From Hoplostethus atlanticus (Eukaryota > Chordata > Actinopteri > Trachichthyiformes > Trachichthyidae), in contig JAXDDX010000043.1 of assembly GCA_034670405.1 (NCBI GenBank), positions 1,281,001 to 1,345,000 on the forward strand: a stretch of DNA of 64,000 nucleotides, in the 5' to 3' direction. The stretch's first letter is position 1. Each line of letters starts with the position of its first letter. The translations under genes and the position numbers were made by a program. Below the pieces are notes generated by a model that ran no database searches, was not told where the DNA came from, and worked only from the letters and a program-made list of their open reading frames with translations. Below are positions 34,273 through 46,469 of the stretch, piece by piece.

Positions 34273-34710
34273 TGGTGGTAATAGAAAAAAATAAATGAAT
34301 GTTATTATGACTGAGGCATGGTCAGCCTTGACAAACTCAATTAATATTGGAGCAAGAGGCTGTAATGATTGGTGGGCCTGCGTGTTTTCATTGAGATGCC
34401 CTGCCCGAGATTTACAGAAAAGAACAGAGGGATGGATGGGTGAGTGGACGGGAGGATGGGAGGATGCACGAGGGAAACCATTTTGTTCTGGCCTCTGTTC
34501 GATACATGTTTTTAACAGACCTTCTAAACCACTCCTGGACCAGCCTTTGAACGGGCAATGCTCCCCTGATGTTTTATTTCTCTCCTCGTTCCGTACCGGG
34601 CTGAGCTGCCAGGGTGTTTTGTGTAACCCAACAAAAAGATTCTCAGTAACCTTGGATTGATAGTGGTTATGGATCCTTTAAATTATATTCAAACTGGAGG
34701 GACAGATGCC

Positions 34711-34711
<1 letters not shown>

Positions 34712-34758
<47 letters not shown>
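34712..34758. repeat. (TG)n microsatellite
   Basis: About 23 TG units are followed by a G run. Confidence 0.95.
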
Positions 34759-34761
<3 letters not shown>

Positions 34762-35374
34762 GGGGGGTTAGGGCTTGTGTTTTTTTAATCCATTGTACGG
34801 TGCATTTTTCTGTGTTATCTTTGCCATCCTATATTCTCTATATTCATCCTATACTCTACTAGATCACACACACTAGGTTAGCTCTCCTTCAGTATCATAA
34901 CATAGTCTAGCCTGTTAGCCAAAATGTTTCGTTAGCATTAGTAACATCGGAAGAGCGAGCATCACTCAATACGCGGTGAGAGAGCGCTGGAACAAACTGT
35001 CAGCACTGACTAGCACTGAGGAGCTACTGGAACCCAGAAAATGCATCATTTCAGTCGATCTGATCGGTGATTGGCCGATCACATTGTTAAACTAGTTTAT
35101 CAAAGACTAGTCTCCTCAGCATCAGCACAGCCAACTGGAATGTGGGCAAAGGCGAGGCACATGGGGGGCATGTCCAGTAGGGGAGACAGCCAATCAGATG
35201 ATCTTATTGTCTTGTTGTGGTTCCAGTGGTTTTGTGAAAATTCAACTGAACTATTACTGACTTTAATAAAAACAAACAATACATATATACAATTTTCTCA
35301 AGTACGCAAGTAATTCTCTGTAGTCATTTTCTCAAGTCCCACGTCCTGCACCGGTGGGAAAATGTCATTACATG

Positions 35375-35520
35375 GAGCATCCTGGTGGCTCAGTTGGCTG
35401 AGACGTGTACCATGTACCTGCAACATCCTGGGTTTGAGTCCAGCCTGGGGTCCTCCTCTTTCTGCCCCAAGCTTTCCGCTCTGTCTCCACTGTGAATTCA
35501 AGTGTGATACAACCACCATC
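35375..35520 (+). repeat. tRNA-derived SINE
   Basis: It has an intact Pol III A-box (TGGCTCAGTTGG at 35386-35397) and a B-box one base from consensus (GGTTTGAGTCC at 35431-35441) at tRNA-like spacing. The downstream region matches the 58.4-kb SINE in wording (CATCCTGGGT...). It is a retroposon copy and not a functional tRNA, since no anticodon arm or 3' acceptor stem can be folded by eye. Confidence 0.65.
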
Positions 35521-35652
35521 AGATGAACACCATAGCAGACATCAGGCTACACCGTTCTATATCTTCTTTAACCCCCCAAGTTGAAATGAAGGCAAAACAA
35601 AAACCAAAGCATTGCACACTAGTCTGAAAGCAGCATCACACACCTTTATTAA

Positions 35653-35802
35653 TGTGTGTGTGTGTGTGTTCGTTCCTTTGTATGTGCTCCTGTTTTACAG
35701 TTTTGTGTCTATCTATGTGTGTTTGTGCTCCGCTGTGTCCGCTGTGTGTATATATGTGTGTGTGTGTTTGTGTCAGATTCGCCATCGTGGTTTGTTGCCG
35801 CC

Positions 35803-35841
<39 letters not shown>

Positions 35842-36202
35842 CACCGTTGCGCCAGTGGTAGCGAGCAACATCTGTTTCGGGCTTGTTGTTCCTCTTGGCT
35901 GCTTTTCAATTGGATTTCCTCAAGCAGGGCCAGAAGCTGTCACCTCTGCCAGGCTCTGTTAGCTATCAGCGCCGGCCCCTATATTAAGTAGGTGGTTCAG
36001 GGCTAAGCTAATAACTCTCCCTCCTCTCCTGAGCCATCACACTCCCTACCAGTGCTGCTGCTGCCACCGCCGCCGCCGCCGGCCTCCTCGGTGTGACTGT
36101 GTGTGTGTGTGTGTGTGTGTGTACTCTCAGCTTACCTCCCTAGCTCTACACTCTGTAGGGGTTGGCTGGCCTGGGGGTCCCCTCCTCAATGTGATAGACT
36201 GA

Positions 36203-36243
<41 letters not shown>

Positions 36244-36362
36244 ACCTAATAGCCCTCCTTTGAGAATGACTGACCTGCTTTCCCTAATAATGTACAACAG
36301 GATGAATACTCTGACCCCCACCCAACCCTACCTCCCATCGCTTTCTCACTCTCGCTTTCTCA

Positions 36363-36427
<65 letters not shown>
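35653..36427. repeat. cluster of (TG)n/(CA)n microsatellites
   Basis: Tracts lie at 35653-35670, 35802-35839, 36100-36121, 36205-36240 (all TG) and 36366-36427 (CA). A short (CCG)n run lies at 36065-36080. Confidence 0.93.
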
Positions 36428-36429
<2 letters not shown>

Positions 36430-36689
36430 TATAATGCTGTTATTTTGAAGAGAATACTGTTTAGATATTGCAGCTTGTCCATTTCCTGAAATGCTGGAGA
36501 ATACAGTGAAGTCACAACAACATGTATTTTTATCTCTCACAGTTTTAACAATAACTTTTGAATGAAAAACATAAAAGGGATTTAGATGAGAAAGAAAATT
36601 GAGACAAGTTTCAATTCAAAGCAGAAGCCGAGCTGGCAGCTGAGTGCGGTAATCAGTTTCCATAACCCTGATAGACCACTTATGCCACA

Positions 36690-36870
36690 AGATGAATTGC
36701 TCTTCTTCTTCTCTTTGCACAAATAATGAACCTGGCAATCACTCCAAGGATGTGAGTAGCCCTGTTATTTCTCCTGACACTAGTTAATCATCCATTAATA
36801 CCCTTAACGATGACAAATATCAGCAGAGATAGCAATTTAGCATTTAGTGTGTGTGATGTTGCATTCAGGC
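36690..36870. other. candidate conserved non-coding block (inferred)
   Basis: It contains AATAATGAACCTGGCAATCA and CTAGTTAATCATCCATTAAT, repeat-free. No coding sequence is seen. Confidence 0.25.
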
Positions 36871-37599
36871 ACCAGTCTGAATACATCTCTGGATTAACAG
36901 CATGATGTTGCTGCTGTTGTGGAAAAAAACACATGTATTGAATTGAAGGTTTCTGTGGTCATTCATGTGACTTTCATGCCTCATTGGTTCTTCAAACCTG
37001 TTGAAACCCCATTTTAGATTACAACTAAATGGGCGTCAATAAGAAACTACGCTCTTTTCTCCATTGCCAGTTTCTTCATTCTTTTCCTCTTTTTCTTTCA
37101 ATTTTTTTTTGCATGAACATGTTTTTTTCCCACTAACAGCATCATTCTGTTTTCTGTCTCTGTTAATCTGGGTGTTAAAGCCCTCCTTCTGAGAGGTGTT
37201 TACCCCATCAAACTGACAGGGTGGCAGCCTGCCTGTCTACCTGCCCGTCTATCTGCCTGCACGTCTTCCTGCCCGCCTCCCCGGCCAGCTGGAGCGGTTG
37301 CGCGGAGCTGGAGTCGAACCGAGGACCTGCAAAGCATCAAGTCCCTGCTGCGCGGCCCTGACGGACGCTTTGATTTGACAGGCCGTGAGCGGTTAAAGTG
37401 AAAGTTATGTATACAAGTTAATTAAACTGTTTTTGCGCGGAGGGGTCAGAGACATTAGCAAGCCCCAGCGCAGAAGTGTGAATTTCTTTTCTTTTCCCCC
37501 CATCACGGCGTTTTAACCTCTTCTGTCTCTCATTTCCGTAATGATTGCCAGGTGCAAGGGTAGAATTTTTCCTCCCCTTTTTTTTTTTGCCAAGTGGGG

Positions 37600-38410
37600 A
37601 TGCAGATAGCTCTATTTGTGAAAAGTGTCTCTGTGTGTTTGAATTTGGGCTGGGATTTTTGACGTCGGGCTCGGCTTGTTCAAATAGCTCTCATTTTTGA
37701 CATTGGGCGACACTGAAGCCTGGAATTCTCCTCGAGCATGTGGAGGTTGCGGTCTTCAGCTATTTTAGAGAAAGTAGTCGGCCCAATAGAACTACGTCAT
37801 TTGTGAAAAGTATCCCTGTGTGTTTTGATTTTTGACGTGGGCTTAGACAAGTATATATCATTTTTGGCATTGAGCAATAGCAATTGCTGAAATTCTCTGA
37901 AAAAGTGGAGCCTGTGGTCTTTAGAGGTCTACTTTAGAGAAAGTATTAGCCCAATGCAGCTACATCAGTTGGTGTCTGGGTGTTTGTAACTCTTTCTCTG
38001 TGTGAATTTGAAGTGTGTAACTTGTGGTTTTTAGTTTTAGTGCTTGGCCCAAAAGAACTTAATTTGCAAAGTGTCTGCCTAGTTTAGTTTTGACATAGTT
38101 TTCAACTTGTCTAAATAGCTATAATCTTTAACATTGTGCAATAACACTTGTACAAACGCTGAATGTTCCTGAAAAAAAAAGCGTGTAGCGCTGGAGGTTT
38201 TAGGTTTCTGAGAAGGTAGCTGGCGCAAAAAGATCTTCATCATTTGTGAAAAGTGTCTCTGCGTGTTTAAATTTAGATTTGGATTGTTGCTGCAGGTTTA
38301 GCCTTGTCCAAATAACTTTAATGTTTGACATTGTGCAACGCCACTGGGTAAATATCGCTCAAACAGTGTGTGTAACTTGTGGCTTTTAGTTGAGGAGAAA
38401 GTAGTTGAGA
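37600..38410. repeat. diverged tandem array, roughly 190-bp units
   Basis: The phrase TTTGTGAAAAGTGTCTCTGT recurs with changes at about 37614, 37799, 38064 and 38242. Each is followed in order by a (T)TTGACGT/TTGACAT...TTGTCCAAATAGCT segment and a block like TGTGGTCTTTAG...GAGAAAGTAG...GGCCCAA...AACT. A shortened unit lies near 37965-38055. Similarity between units is clear but far from perfect, so the array is old. Confidence 0.7.
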
Positions 38411-38689
38411 GGTCGGTGAACTTTGTGGAGATGCTAAAAACCCAGAACTTCTGTCAGAAAGTGACTTCCATTATCTGGCTTTCATTAAGCTCCCAGGAGT
38501 TTGTACTCATACATTCACCAGTTTACCCTGTTTTCACTCAAATTGAGTTCAGCCTCTACGATGTCAACCAGACCAAACCGGTCAACTAGTATCTGCAAAT
38601 ACTTTTCTGTCCTCCTGCCTTCTTAAGTGACAGATACGAGTTCACTGCATCATATAAGACAAACAGCCAACAGACAACCATAGGAAAGT

Positions 38690-38800
38690 CAATTTAGTTT
38701 ACATTTCTATGGCTGACTTACCTGAAAACATTGGAATTTTCCTGATGTGCTAAACTCCACCCCTCTGGCGCTCCAAGAGTGTTGAAAACAAACACAGTAC
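38690..38800. repeat. dispersed repeat fragment related to 640-840
   Basis: See the shared CCACCCCTCTGGCGCTCCAA segment. Confidence 0.4.
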
Positions 38801-39229
38801 ACAAGACAAATTCTGGCATTCAGTTTATATGTAATAATCTTTAGGATCATGTGAACTTTATTCTACACACTGACATTTTGAACACAGATTCACACAACAG
38901 TAACATCACAGCTCTTAATGTGATGATGTAAAATGAGTATTGACTCCTCCCGCTCCACCGGGAGGTCAGAGGTCAGGGTCAGCTACTGAACAGCGCTGGA
39001 GCTGGTAGGGGTTCAGTGTCTTCAGCAGGCTGGATGCTTACCAGCTCAGGGGCTTAAACTTGGATCCTCCATTAGAATGACAGCCTCCCTATATAAGGAA
39101 AAGGTGAATAAAAGACATGCAAGACATATGTGTCTTACAATATGTAGGCTAACATTTAAACCTTTTCCACACAGTGTAAATAGGAACCAAATAGGGAAAA
39201 GAGGCTCTTGCTCTTTGACAAAGATGGAC

Positions 39230-39310
39230 ACATTTTGCTTGGTGTGGATCAAACCTGCGACCTTCCAGTTATGGGATGGTCTCTCTAACTAGCGGGCCAC
39301 CGTGGCATCT
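39230..39310 (-). repeat. tRNA-derived SINE-like head
   Basis: On the minus strand it reads GGTGGCCCGCTAGTTAGAGA...GGTCGCAGGTTTGATCC, a decayed A-box/B-box pair. The adjoining + strand segment 39375-39475 (CATTTATCTGATGCTCTCAT, TTGCTCAAGGACACTTTGGG) resembles the body of the same group. Confidence 0.55.
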
Positions 39311-39660
39311 AAACTATTCTAGCCATTAGCCAATATTCCCATGAGGGAGGGTTTGCAGTGTGTCAGCCAGCTGCTCACTGGACACATTTACATTGCTACC
39401 CATTTATCTGATGCTCTCATAAAGACTCACAATGAGAGAACAGGTTGCTCAAGGACACTTTGGGTGCTGATGGACTTTGCAAAGAGATGCCAGCAGAGAT
39501 GTATTTGAATTTGAAATGTATATGAACTTATTGAAACTGAATTTGTAAGGCGCTCTTAGAAATTGATTACAACGGCTTTGAAACCAAGTTTCACCAGTTG
39601 TGGCCAGACCCACGTGGGCTAATACAAATATAATACTGGTGCTAATTAGTGCTGACCTTG

Positions 39661-39782
39661 ATGCTCGTGATACATGACCTCTGATTGGAGGAGTTGATCT
39701 CAGTGCTAGTGATACATGACCTCTGATTGGTGGAGCTGATCTCAATGCTAGTGATACATGACTTCTGATTGGAGGAGCTGAC
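39661..39782. repeat. 42-bp tandem repeat, three copies
   Basis: TGATACATGACCTCTGATTG recurs at 42-bp spacing (39669, 39711, 39753). The unit length is a multiple of three and keeps a minus-strand frame open, but nothing else suggests coding. Confidence 0.9.
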
Positions 39783-40009
39783 TAGAGCCTCTTGACTGAC
39801 GTACCCAAAATTACATCACTGTGGAAGGACATACAGTAGAGCGGCTTTAGGCTGTAGGAACAAACACAAGCCACATCTACTTCTAATGTACACCAGCGGA
39901 TTTATATTGGTACTGAAAACTTTATGTTTCTAAAAAGCAAATCTTTCAGGAAGTATTGCCTCATTGTCCTGTTTCTGACATTATACAATGAGATTTTTTT
40001 GACAGACTT

Positions 40010-40080
40010 AAAGCGCCCAAGGCCAAAACTCACTCAACACATAAATGACCATGTCAACTTTCTATTCAAGAAAAAGAAAA
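40010..40080. repeat. dispersed repeat fragment
   Basis: ACTCACTCAACACATAAATG and the following CTTTCTATTCAAGAAAAAG match 23.52-23.59 kb. Confidence 0.5.
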
Positions 40081-40867
40081 TCAACCAAATTGTGTTAACC
40101 TGAGTGTTAACCTGACATCAGCAGTATACTCCAGTAGGGGAGTGAGGGAAGAGAAAGCTAGTGCCAATCTCTCTCTCTCACTTTCTTTCTGCTTTCTGTC
40201 TCTCCTTGCCAAGACACTGCCTCCCCCCTTAATCATAGTTTTCATTTCAGTACATTGAAATTTCAGTTCCCAAGGACAATGTCATAAATTTGCCGTTTGT
40301 GAGATTTTTACCTGCCGGCGCCTCGCCGCCAAACTTTACACATTAGGGAGGTGGGTGGTGGGCTGGGCTCAAGGGTGGAGTTGGGGGGGATAAAAATAGA
40401 GGGACTGGTCATCTGTGAAAATTTATAATCATTTGTTACCGAGTGAGGAAAGTGGAGGGACTCGGGGTGTCGGTGGTGATGGTGTGGCGGGGGGGCAGAG
40501 ACATCCATAAAGCAGGGCAGGTGGGCTCCCTAAGTGAAAAGTAAAGTGAATCTCTGTTTCTTGTCACAAAATAATGAGGAGATAGGGCTTTTCTTCACGG
40601 CGCTGGTACAATGCGCTCACTCTCAATCCAGAAGGGGGTGTATGTGTTGGGGCGGGGGTCTGATGTATGGGATGTATGGGCTCATATTTGAGGAGAATTT
40701 ATCTGCGTTCCAGAGGCAGGCTTGCTAGGAGGGTTGTGTGACTGCTGGACGTATGCCTGGGTGGTTTCTACCGGAGCATTTGTTGGCCCTGACACTTCCT
40801 CTACAGCAGCACCAGAGGAGAAGAACCAAAATGGGCAGATTTGCCCCCCTGAGGATTAATAAAGTGT

Positions 40868-40895
40868 CTATCTGTCCTCTCTCTCTCTCTCTCTC

Positions 40896-40947
<52 letters not shown>
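40868..40947. repeat. (CT)n microsatellite
   Basis: About 40 CT units with one CA interruption. Confidence 0.96.
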
Positions 40948-40950
<3 letters not shown>

Positions 40951-41439
40951 ATTGCCCTATTCACAGGGGACTGGTTTTATGTGGTGACCTCATGTAATTA
41001 ATGAATTGCCCCCCATGCTGCATATGGTGAAGTGGGTTCACACAGGATAATGAAATTTGCTGAAATACAGTCGTATAAACTAAGGTTGTTACTTTCAGAT
41101 TTAGAAAAGCAGAACTTGAAGTTTGCTCCGATCACGCAGTCAAAATCCACTACTATCTCCATTTTTCATAACGGGGGGAAGATATAGATTGTGCGTCTAG
41201 AAGAAGAAAAAGAAGCTAGTCTGAAATTACAGAGTTTGATTTGGGATCAGTATTATCAGGGAACTTCTGTCTCCAAAATATTGTTTACTTTACAAATTAC
41301 AGACATGTCAGATTTTCACAGGATTAAAATCACCAACGATGTCCGCAATTATTACACAGGCACGTCTGGCTGAGATCTACATCCAGAATGTGGATTTTTA
41401 TGGTGACTTTGGTATCTGTTTTGCTCCTCAGGTCTTCGT

Positions 41440-41527
41440 CAGGTGAAGTGACTCGAGTCGGCTTGTATTCCTTTCCGTAAATTAAAGCGTCTTTGAGTAC
41501 CTAGAAAAACGCCATACAAATAAAATG

Positions 41528-41588
<61 letters not shown>

Positions 41589-41660
41589 GGTCACAGGTTT
41601 GATCAACAGCCAGCGTGTCCCCCCCACCTGCTCACTAAGTGTAGGTTGCTAGCTAAATGC
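41440..41660 (+). repeat. LINE-like tail, (TTA)n/(TAA)n hairpin and SINE-like piece
   Basis: AAAGCGTCTTTGAGTACCTA...CCATACAAATAAAATGTA is a typical fish LINE/SINE 3' tail. It is followed by (TTA)n and then (TAA)n (41527-41587), which are complementary to each other, and by CACAGGTTTGATCAACAGCC with B-box character. Confidence 0.55.
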
Positions 41661-42009
41661 TTACGATTGCAAAAGTCCTGCAGCCCTGTGAGTGGCTTTG
41701 AAAATGAATTTGAAGTGAAAATTAAAAAAAACAATTAATTTAAAAGCCACATGATAGAAACTTCACTCTGAGTCGACTAAAGAACCTTTTTCATTGCAAA
41801 AGGTGGCTTTGAGTTTTAAAGATAAGATTAGATTTACACTTGAGCGTTTTAGTCTTTTAGCTGATGATCTTACATGATGTACTGGAACAAGGCCGTTGCA
41901 AAGTGTTACTGATAGTTGACTGATATCATTTTATATTGTATTGTATTTATTCCAACAAATGTTGTTTTCTGTCTTCACCACGCTGCATCTCTCTGGGGTG
42001 GTGCATGTT

Positions 42010-42210
42010 TTTTTGTGTTTGTTGGCTTTAACTTTTTAAACATACAATTGTTCCCTAATTATCTGGCCGCTAATTAATTTATGCTCCTCCGTTTGATGTG
42101 AAGAAATACTTTGAAAGCAACCGAGCTGATCCTTTGCATAAATTTGTAGCGTTTTGCCGCCGAGTTCAAAAGAAACGAACCGGGTTTAGAAAGGAACACA
42201 ATGCATTTAA
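42010..42210. other. candidate conserved non-coding block (inferred)
   Basis: It contains TCTGGCCGCTAATTAATTTA and TTTGCATAAATTTGTAGCG, repeat-free. No coding sequence is seen. Confidence 0.28.
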
Positions 42211-43009
42211 ATAATGTTTTTTTTAACTGTGTTTGTTTTTAGTGGGAAAATAAATGAATTAACATTTTAAACAATCCATCATTATTGTTGTGATGCCACT
42301 TATTTTTAACTCAATTATATTCTAATGGATCATTTTTCCAACGCGTACGTGTGTTTCCCCCACTTTGTTCGCTACACAACAAAAGATTAATTACAAATAA
42401 GAGGAATGATCAAAAACATGATAATTAAATTGCAACAATAAGTTGGAAATTGCAATTCTAATGCAATACAATGGGGTACGTGTTGCAAATTACCACCCAC
42501 TGTCTCTGGGTATTGTTTGTGTGTGTGTAGAGATGCAGCATGCAGTGAGAGTGTGTGTGAGTGCATGATGAACACTATATATGGGACTTGGCTTGTGCTG
42601 CAATGGAAGGTAAACTTTCAAGGTCAACTTCTGGAAGTGGTTTCATAGCAACACTACACCGTCAATGAACATTATAGGTTGTAAAATACTTAAGTAAAAA
42701 ATAAAAATCAGTAATATTTTACTTTACAATGGCCTCTAGGCTTGTAACCTGTTTATTAACCCAAGTAAAGCATGGTAAGTACACAATAATACAACACTAT
42801 GTGTGAGAGAGTTTTTCTTATGTACTTGCAATACTTATTACAGTGAATACTCTGTAATAATGCCTTTCAAAGCAGGGGAAAGTGAGTTTTGCAACCAGAA
42901 ATCTCAGCACCTGGTGAAGTATCAACCCCCCCCTGCAGATATATTATGGTCATTTTGTGCTATGGGACAGTAAAAGTGTTACTTCTTGGCCCTTAAATCA
43001 GTCTTGTTT

Positions 43010-43180
43010 TATATAACATTGCATCTAAACCCTTTGGCGGATGCTCTTATCCAGAGCAACTGACAACGGGTGCAGCAAAACAATAAGCTTCCATATCACC
43101 GACATTACAAGCAACTGATACAAACAAGTGCAAGGGTCAAAACCACAGGATCAGATCTCAGCTTGAGACCTCCATTGTCT
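43010..43180. repeat. SINE-like fragment
   Basis: GGCGGATGCTCTTATCCAGA and GCAACTGACAACGGGTGCAG form the common fish 'TTATCCAGAGC' repeat body, followed by GTGCAAGGGTCAAAACCACA as at 22.2 kb. Confidence 0.6.
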
Positions 43181-44046
43181 TTGGCACGTCGGAGACCAGC
43201 GGTCTGGATGGTTTAAAGAGGATGGATGTCCTGAGATGGCACCAGACAGGCGGACAGAGAGGGCAATTCAGTCCCTGGAGGACATGAGGACAGCCAGGAG
43301 GAGGTGGATGGGCAGTATCCTGGACTAGAGGTCGTCACTGTCGGCCATCGCTGGCCTGTCACTCCGAATGGGCCCCCAAATCATGTTGTCAATGGTGATG
43401 CATCGAGATCTCCCTCTGGCAAAAATTGGATGCTCCAAGCTAGCACTTGATTGATGCGTCGACTGGGTCGCGCCTGCCTGTCCTCAGGATGTGTCTTCAC
43501 CCTCGCTGAAAGACGAAGGAACACACAGACACTCAGAGGAGTGAAAGGAAAGAGATGTACTGTTAGAAGCAATTCTAACAGTTCTCTCTTTGTGCCAGCC
43601 GGCTCCAGATTGACATAAAGCTGTCTAATCAAAGAATCTATCTATCAGCCTTGAAATTTATAGGACCCCCCCCCCCCTTTTCATTTTTATCTGTACATCT
43701 TTTGTGGCACGATTCAATCGGTGCTCCGTGAATGCTGTCCTCACCGTTCCCATTGAGGCGACAGGATTGCATTATGGCCTGAAGGTGAATGCACAGCTTG
43801 TACATTCAATGGACGCCACAATGAACCGCAGTGAAAAATAGCTGTTTTCTGCAACCAAAAGTACAGCCTTTATGCATCCAAGGGCATGGCATTCTTGCGC
43901 CCTGGGTACTAGTTGTGGAGTTCTGTGAACATGAAATATCTTCTTTTATGTGTCATTTTTTTCATTATTCTGCTCCATGTCTCTCTTTCTCAGCCTTCCC
44001 CCAATGATTTTCCTTGATAGACTCATCTGGCCTGAGTTGCTCTGTT

Positions 44047-44049
<3 letters not shown>

Positions 44050-44083
<34 letters not shown>

Positions 44084-44250
44084 ACTTGCGTGCGTGCATT
44101 CATACTTTAAGTGTAAGCGGGGGGACTGATACAGTATATTTGTCTGTGTCCAGGAACACAAACTGAACACAGGCACTTGAGACTGAACTATTTTCTGTTT
44201 CGATAAAGCCGGAGGAAACCTTGGATTTGAGCCTTTGATGGGGGCTAGAA

Positions 44251-44283
<33 letters not shown>
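44050..44283. repeat. two (TG)n microsatellites
   Basis: Tracts lie at 44050-44081 and 44258-44283. Confidence 0.95.
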
Positions 44284-44284
<1 letters not shown>

Positions 44285-44606
44285 GAGGGGCTGGGGGTGG
44301 GGGAGCTGAGCCTTATAGAAGTGGCCCAGTTAGGAGAAGTTGTACTCTTTCAAGTCCTCAGTCTAACTGCCTCTCCACTCAACACGTCTCACCAGTCCAA
44401 CAGCGTTGAGCTTTGATAGAGAAAATGAAAGTAAAACGTACATTTTGGTGTATTCTGTACTTTTGATCTGTTAGATAAAAGAGAAGAAGACTAACAACTT
44501 TCTCCTCCTCTTCTTTCTCTCTCTGTTTCTCTCTTTCTTTCTTTCTTTCCTTCTTTCTTTCTCTCTCTCTCTTCCTGTCTTTCTCTCTTTGTCTGTGTGT
44601 ACGCAG

Positions 44607-44648
44607 GGCCTGTTCATCTTCCTGATATATGGGGTGTACAACACAGAG
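44607..44648 (+). CDS. adgrd2: adgrd2 exon 17: end of TM7
   Basis: This 42-bp exon lies between GTGTGTACGCAG and GAG|GTAAGT and reads GLFIFLIYGVYNTE. It completes TM7 after N-S-L-Q and matches the G-L-[FY]-I-F-L-x-Y pattern of ADGRD receptors. It is phase 0 on both sides (14 codons). A pyrimidine-rich run of about 100 nt (CT and CTTT repeats) precedes it. Confidence 0.93.
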
Positions 44649-44738
44649 GTAAGTCTGCATTGTGTCTCAAGGCTGTCGGAGTGAATGAGAGAAATGACAA
44701 GTTTCTGATGGGCTCCCTGCTTAAGAGGTGGGTGGGAG

Positions 44739-44774
<36 letters not shown>

Positions 44775-44879
44775 TGGGGGGTAGTAGAAGGATGGGAAGG
44801 AGGGGGGGGGGGCGTCGTTTCCACGCGAGCGTCCCACTGCCCTTCATGCTTGGGCTAACTTATATGCATCCGGGTCCGA

Positions 44880-45200
44880 CCATTAAACACTGACACGCCG
44901 CGGCTCTCAGCCACTCATTCCTCACCCACATTGGCTAATATTTCACTGCCTCTTTAAGTTTTTAAACTCACGGCCCTCCATTTAGCATCCTGACAAAGTC
45001 GCTGGCCGAGGCTCTGCGGGGCCCCCAGCGCTGTCTGCGGGGAAGGAAAAAAATGCAACCAACAATATACGATGAGGGAGTGAGGACATGTCGTATTGAA
45101 ATGCTGCATTATTACCATTTAGATACGCCGCGGCGACACGGCGAGAACGCTTTTAATGGATGAGACTCAATCGTCAAAATCACTCTTGGTCAGACGCCGC
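44880..45200. other. candidate conserved non-coding block (inferred)
   Basis: It contains CCACATTGGCTAATATTTCA, GCATTATTACCATTTAGATA and CGGCGAGAACGCTTTTAATG. It is repeat-free and non-coding. Confidence 0.3.
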
Positions 45201-46469
45201 TCTTTTTTTTTTTCAGTAACATGTAAATAGGCTGAACTTGTGATATTTCACATCCAAATCTTCTTAAATTTCAGGAGTTTTTGTGAACTTGTGGCCAATC
45301 ATTCATTTCCAGACGCTCCTTGTCTTAAGGGGTTCGTTCAGGAGGTGCCAATGAAAATTTGCTTTCAAGGACGCCTGAGATTTTAGGACATCTGGCGATT
45401 GTGCTCTCGTTTTTCTCAGACAATAGTCTCTGAACCGTTGAATCACGATGTTTCTATGATATATGTACTAATTGCGGCAAGTCCTTAGTCTTTGAAATTC
45501 AGCACTATGAAGATGCTGTCTGCTCGGTAAATAGATAAGGTGTGATTCTAAATAAGAAGTGAATTCTGTAGTAAATCTGTCAAGCTGACTCGTCTACGGC
45601 GGGAAGGAACCGCGGCTGATTTCTCTTTAGCGCCGATGCATACAAGCACATCTCATCTTTTCAGTCGCCCCTTGTTGCTTGGGAGTGTACAAGGTCATCC
45701 TCGCCCCTCCCTGCCTCTCCATCCCTTCCCTCTCTCGTCTCTTTCTCTTCATCCTCCTCCAGTTTACCCTTGCTCCGTCGTCGCCGGGGTCCCTCCGACC
45801 AGCCCAGTCAGGTCTTGTTTTCGCCCTCTTCGTTTCCTGGCCTCTCTGCCCTCCTTTTTGTTCCCCCGTTCTCTCCCCTCTTCTTCATCCCTGTCCTCTC
45901 CAGAGCGTGAAGAGGTGTCCCTGAGTCATAGGCGGCGCGTCGACAATGCCAAGCCACAGAGGGCTGACCCCGCGCACTGTAAAATAAATCATCCCCGCGT
46001 TCTTGCTTAAGTGGCTTTTTTAGTGTCTGGGAATCCATTTTCTTACTCCCAAGTTCTCCTTGACCCCAAGGTCTTCACAATTTGTGAGCAGCTCATGTAT
46101 ACGTTCCGGTTTTCAAAAGGGCCGCGCTTCTTTGTTAACGTTTGAAAAAAAAAGAAAAAAGAAAAAAGAAAGGAATAATCTTCCCTTTATTTCCTCATCC
46201 TCACCACCTCTTTCTTCTTGACTCCTTTCGCCTCCCCCGGCTCCTCCTTTCTCTCAGGCTGAAGGGTGTGTGACAAAGAACACAGGCGGCTTCGAGTTTC
46301 GCCCTCGCTGACACCTAAAAGGAAATACTTGTTTAATAGAAAAATTACAGAAAAGCTGAATGGGAATGAGCAAAAGTTTTTTTTTTTCCTCCCCTCCTGT
46401 AATCAAAGAGCGGAAGGGAGAGGCCAAAGTGACAAAGTGGGTTTCTGTTCTGTCTGTACTCATTTAAAC

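Noticed and set aside
37290-37360. Possible tRNA gene on the minus strand (B-box GGTTCGACTCC)
   Set aside because: The B-box is perfect, but no clear A-box, paired TPsiC stem or acceptor stem could be found by eye.
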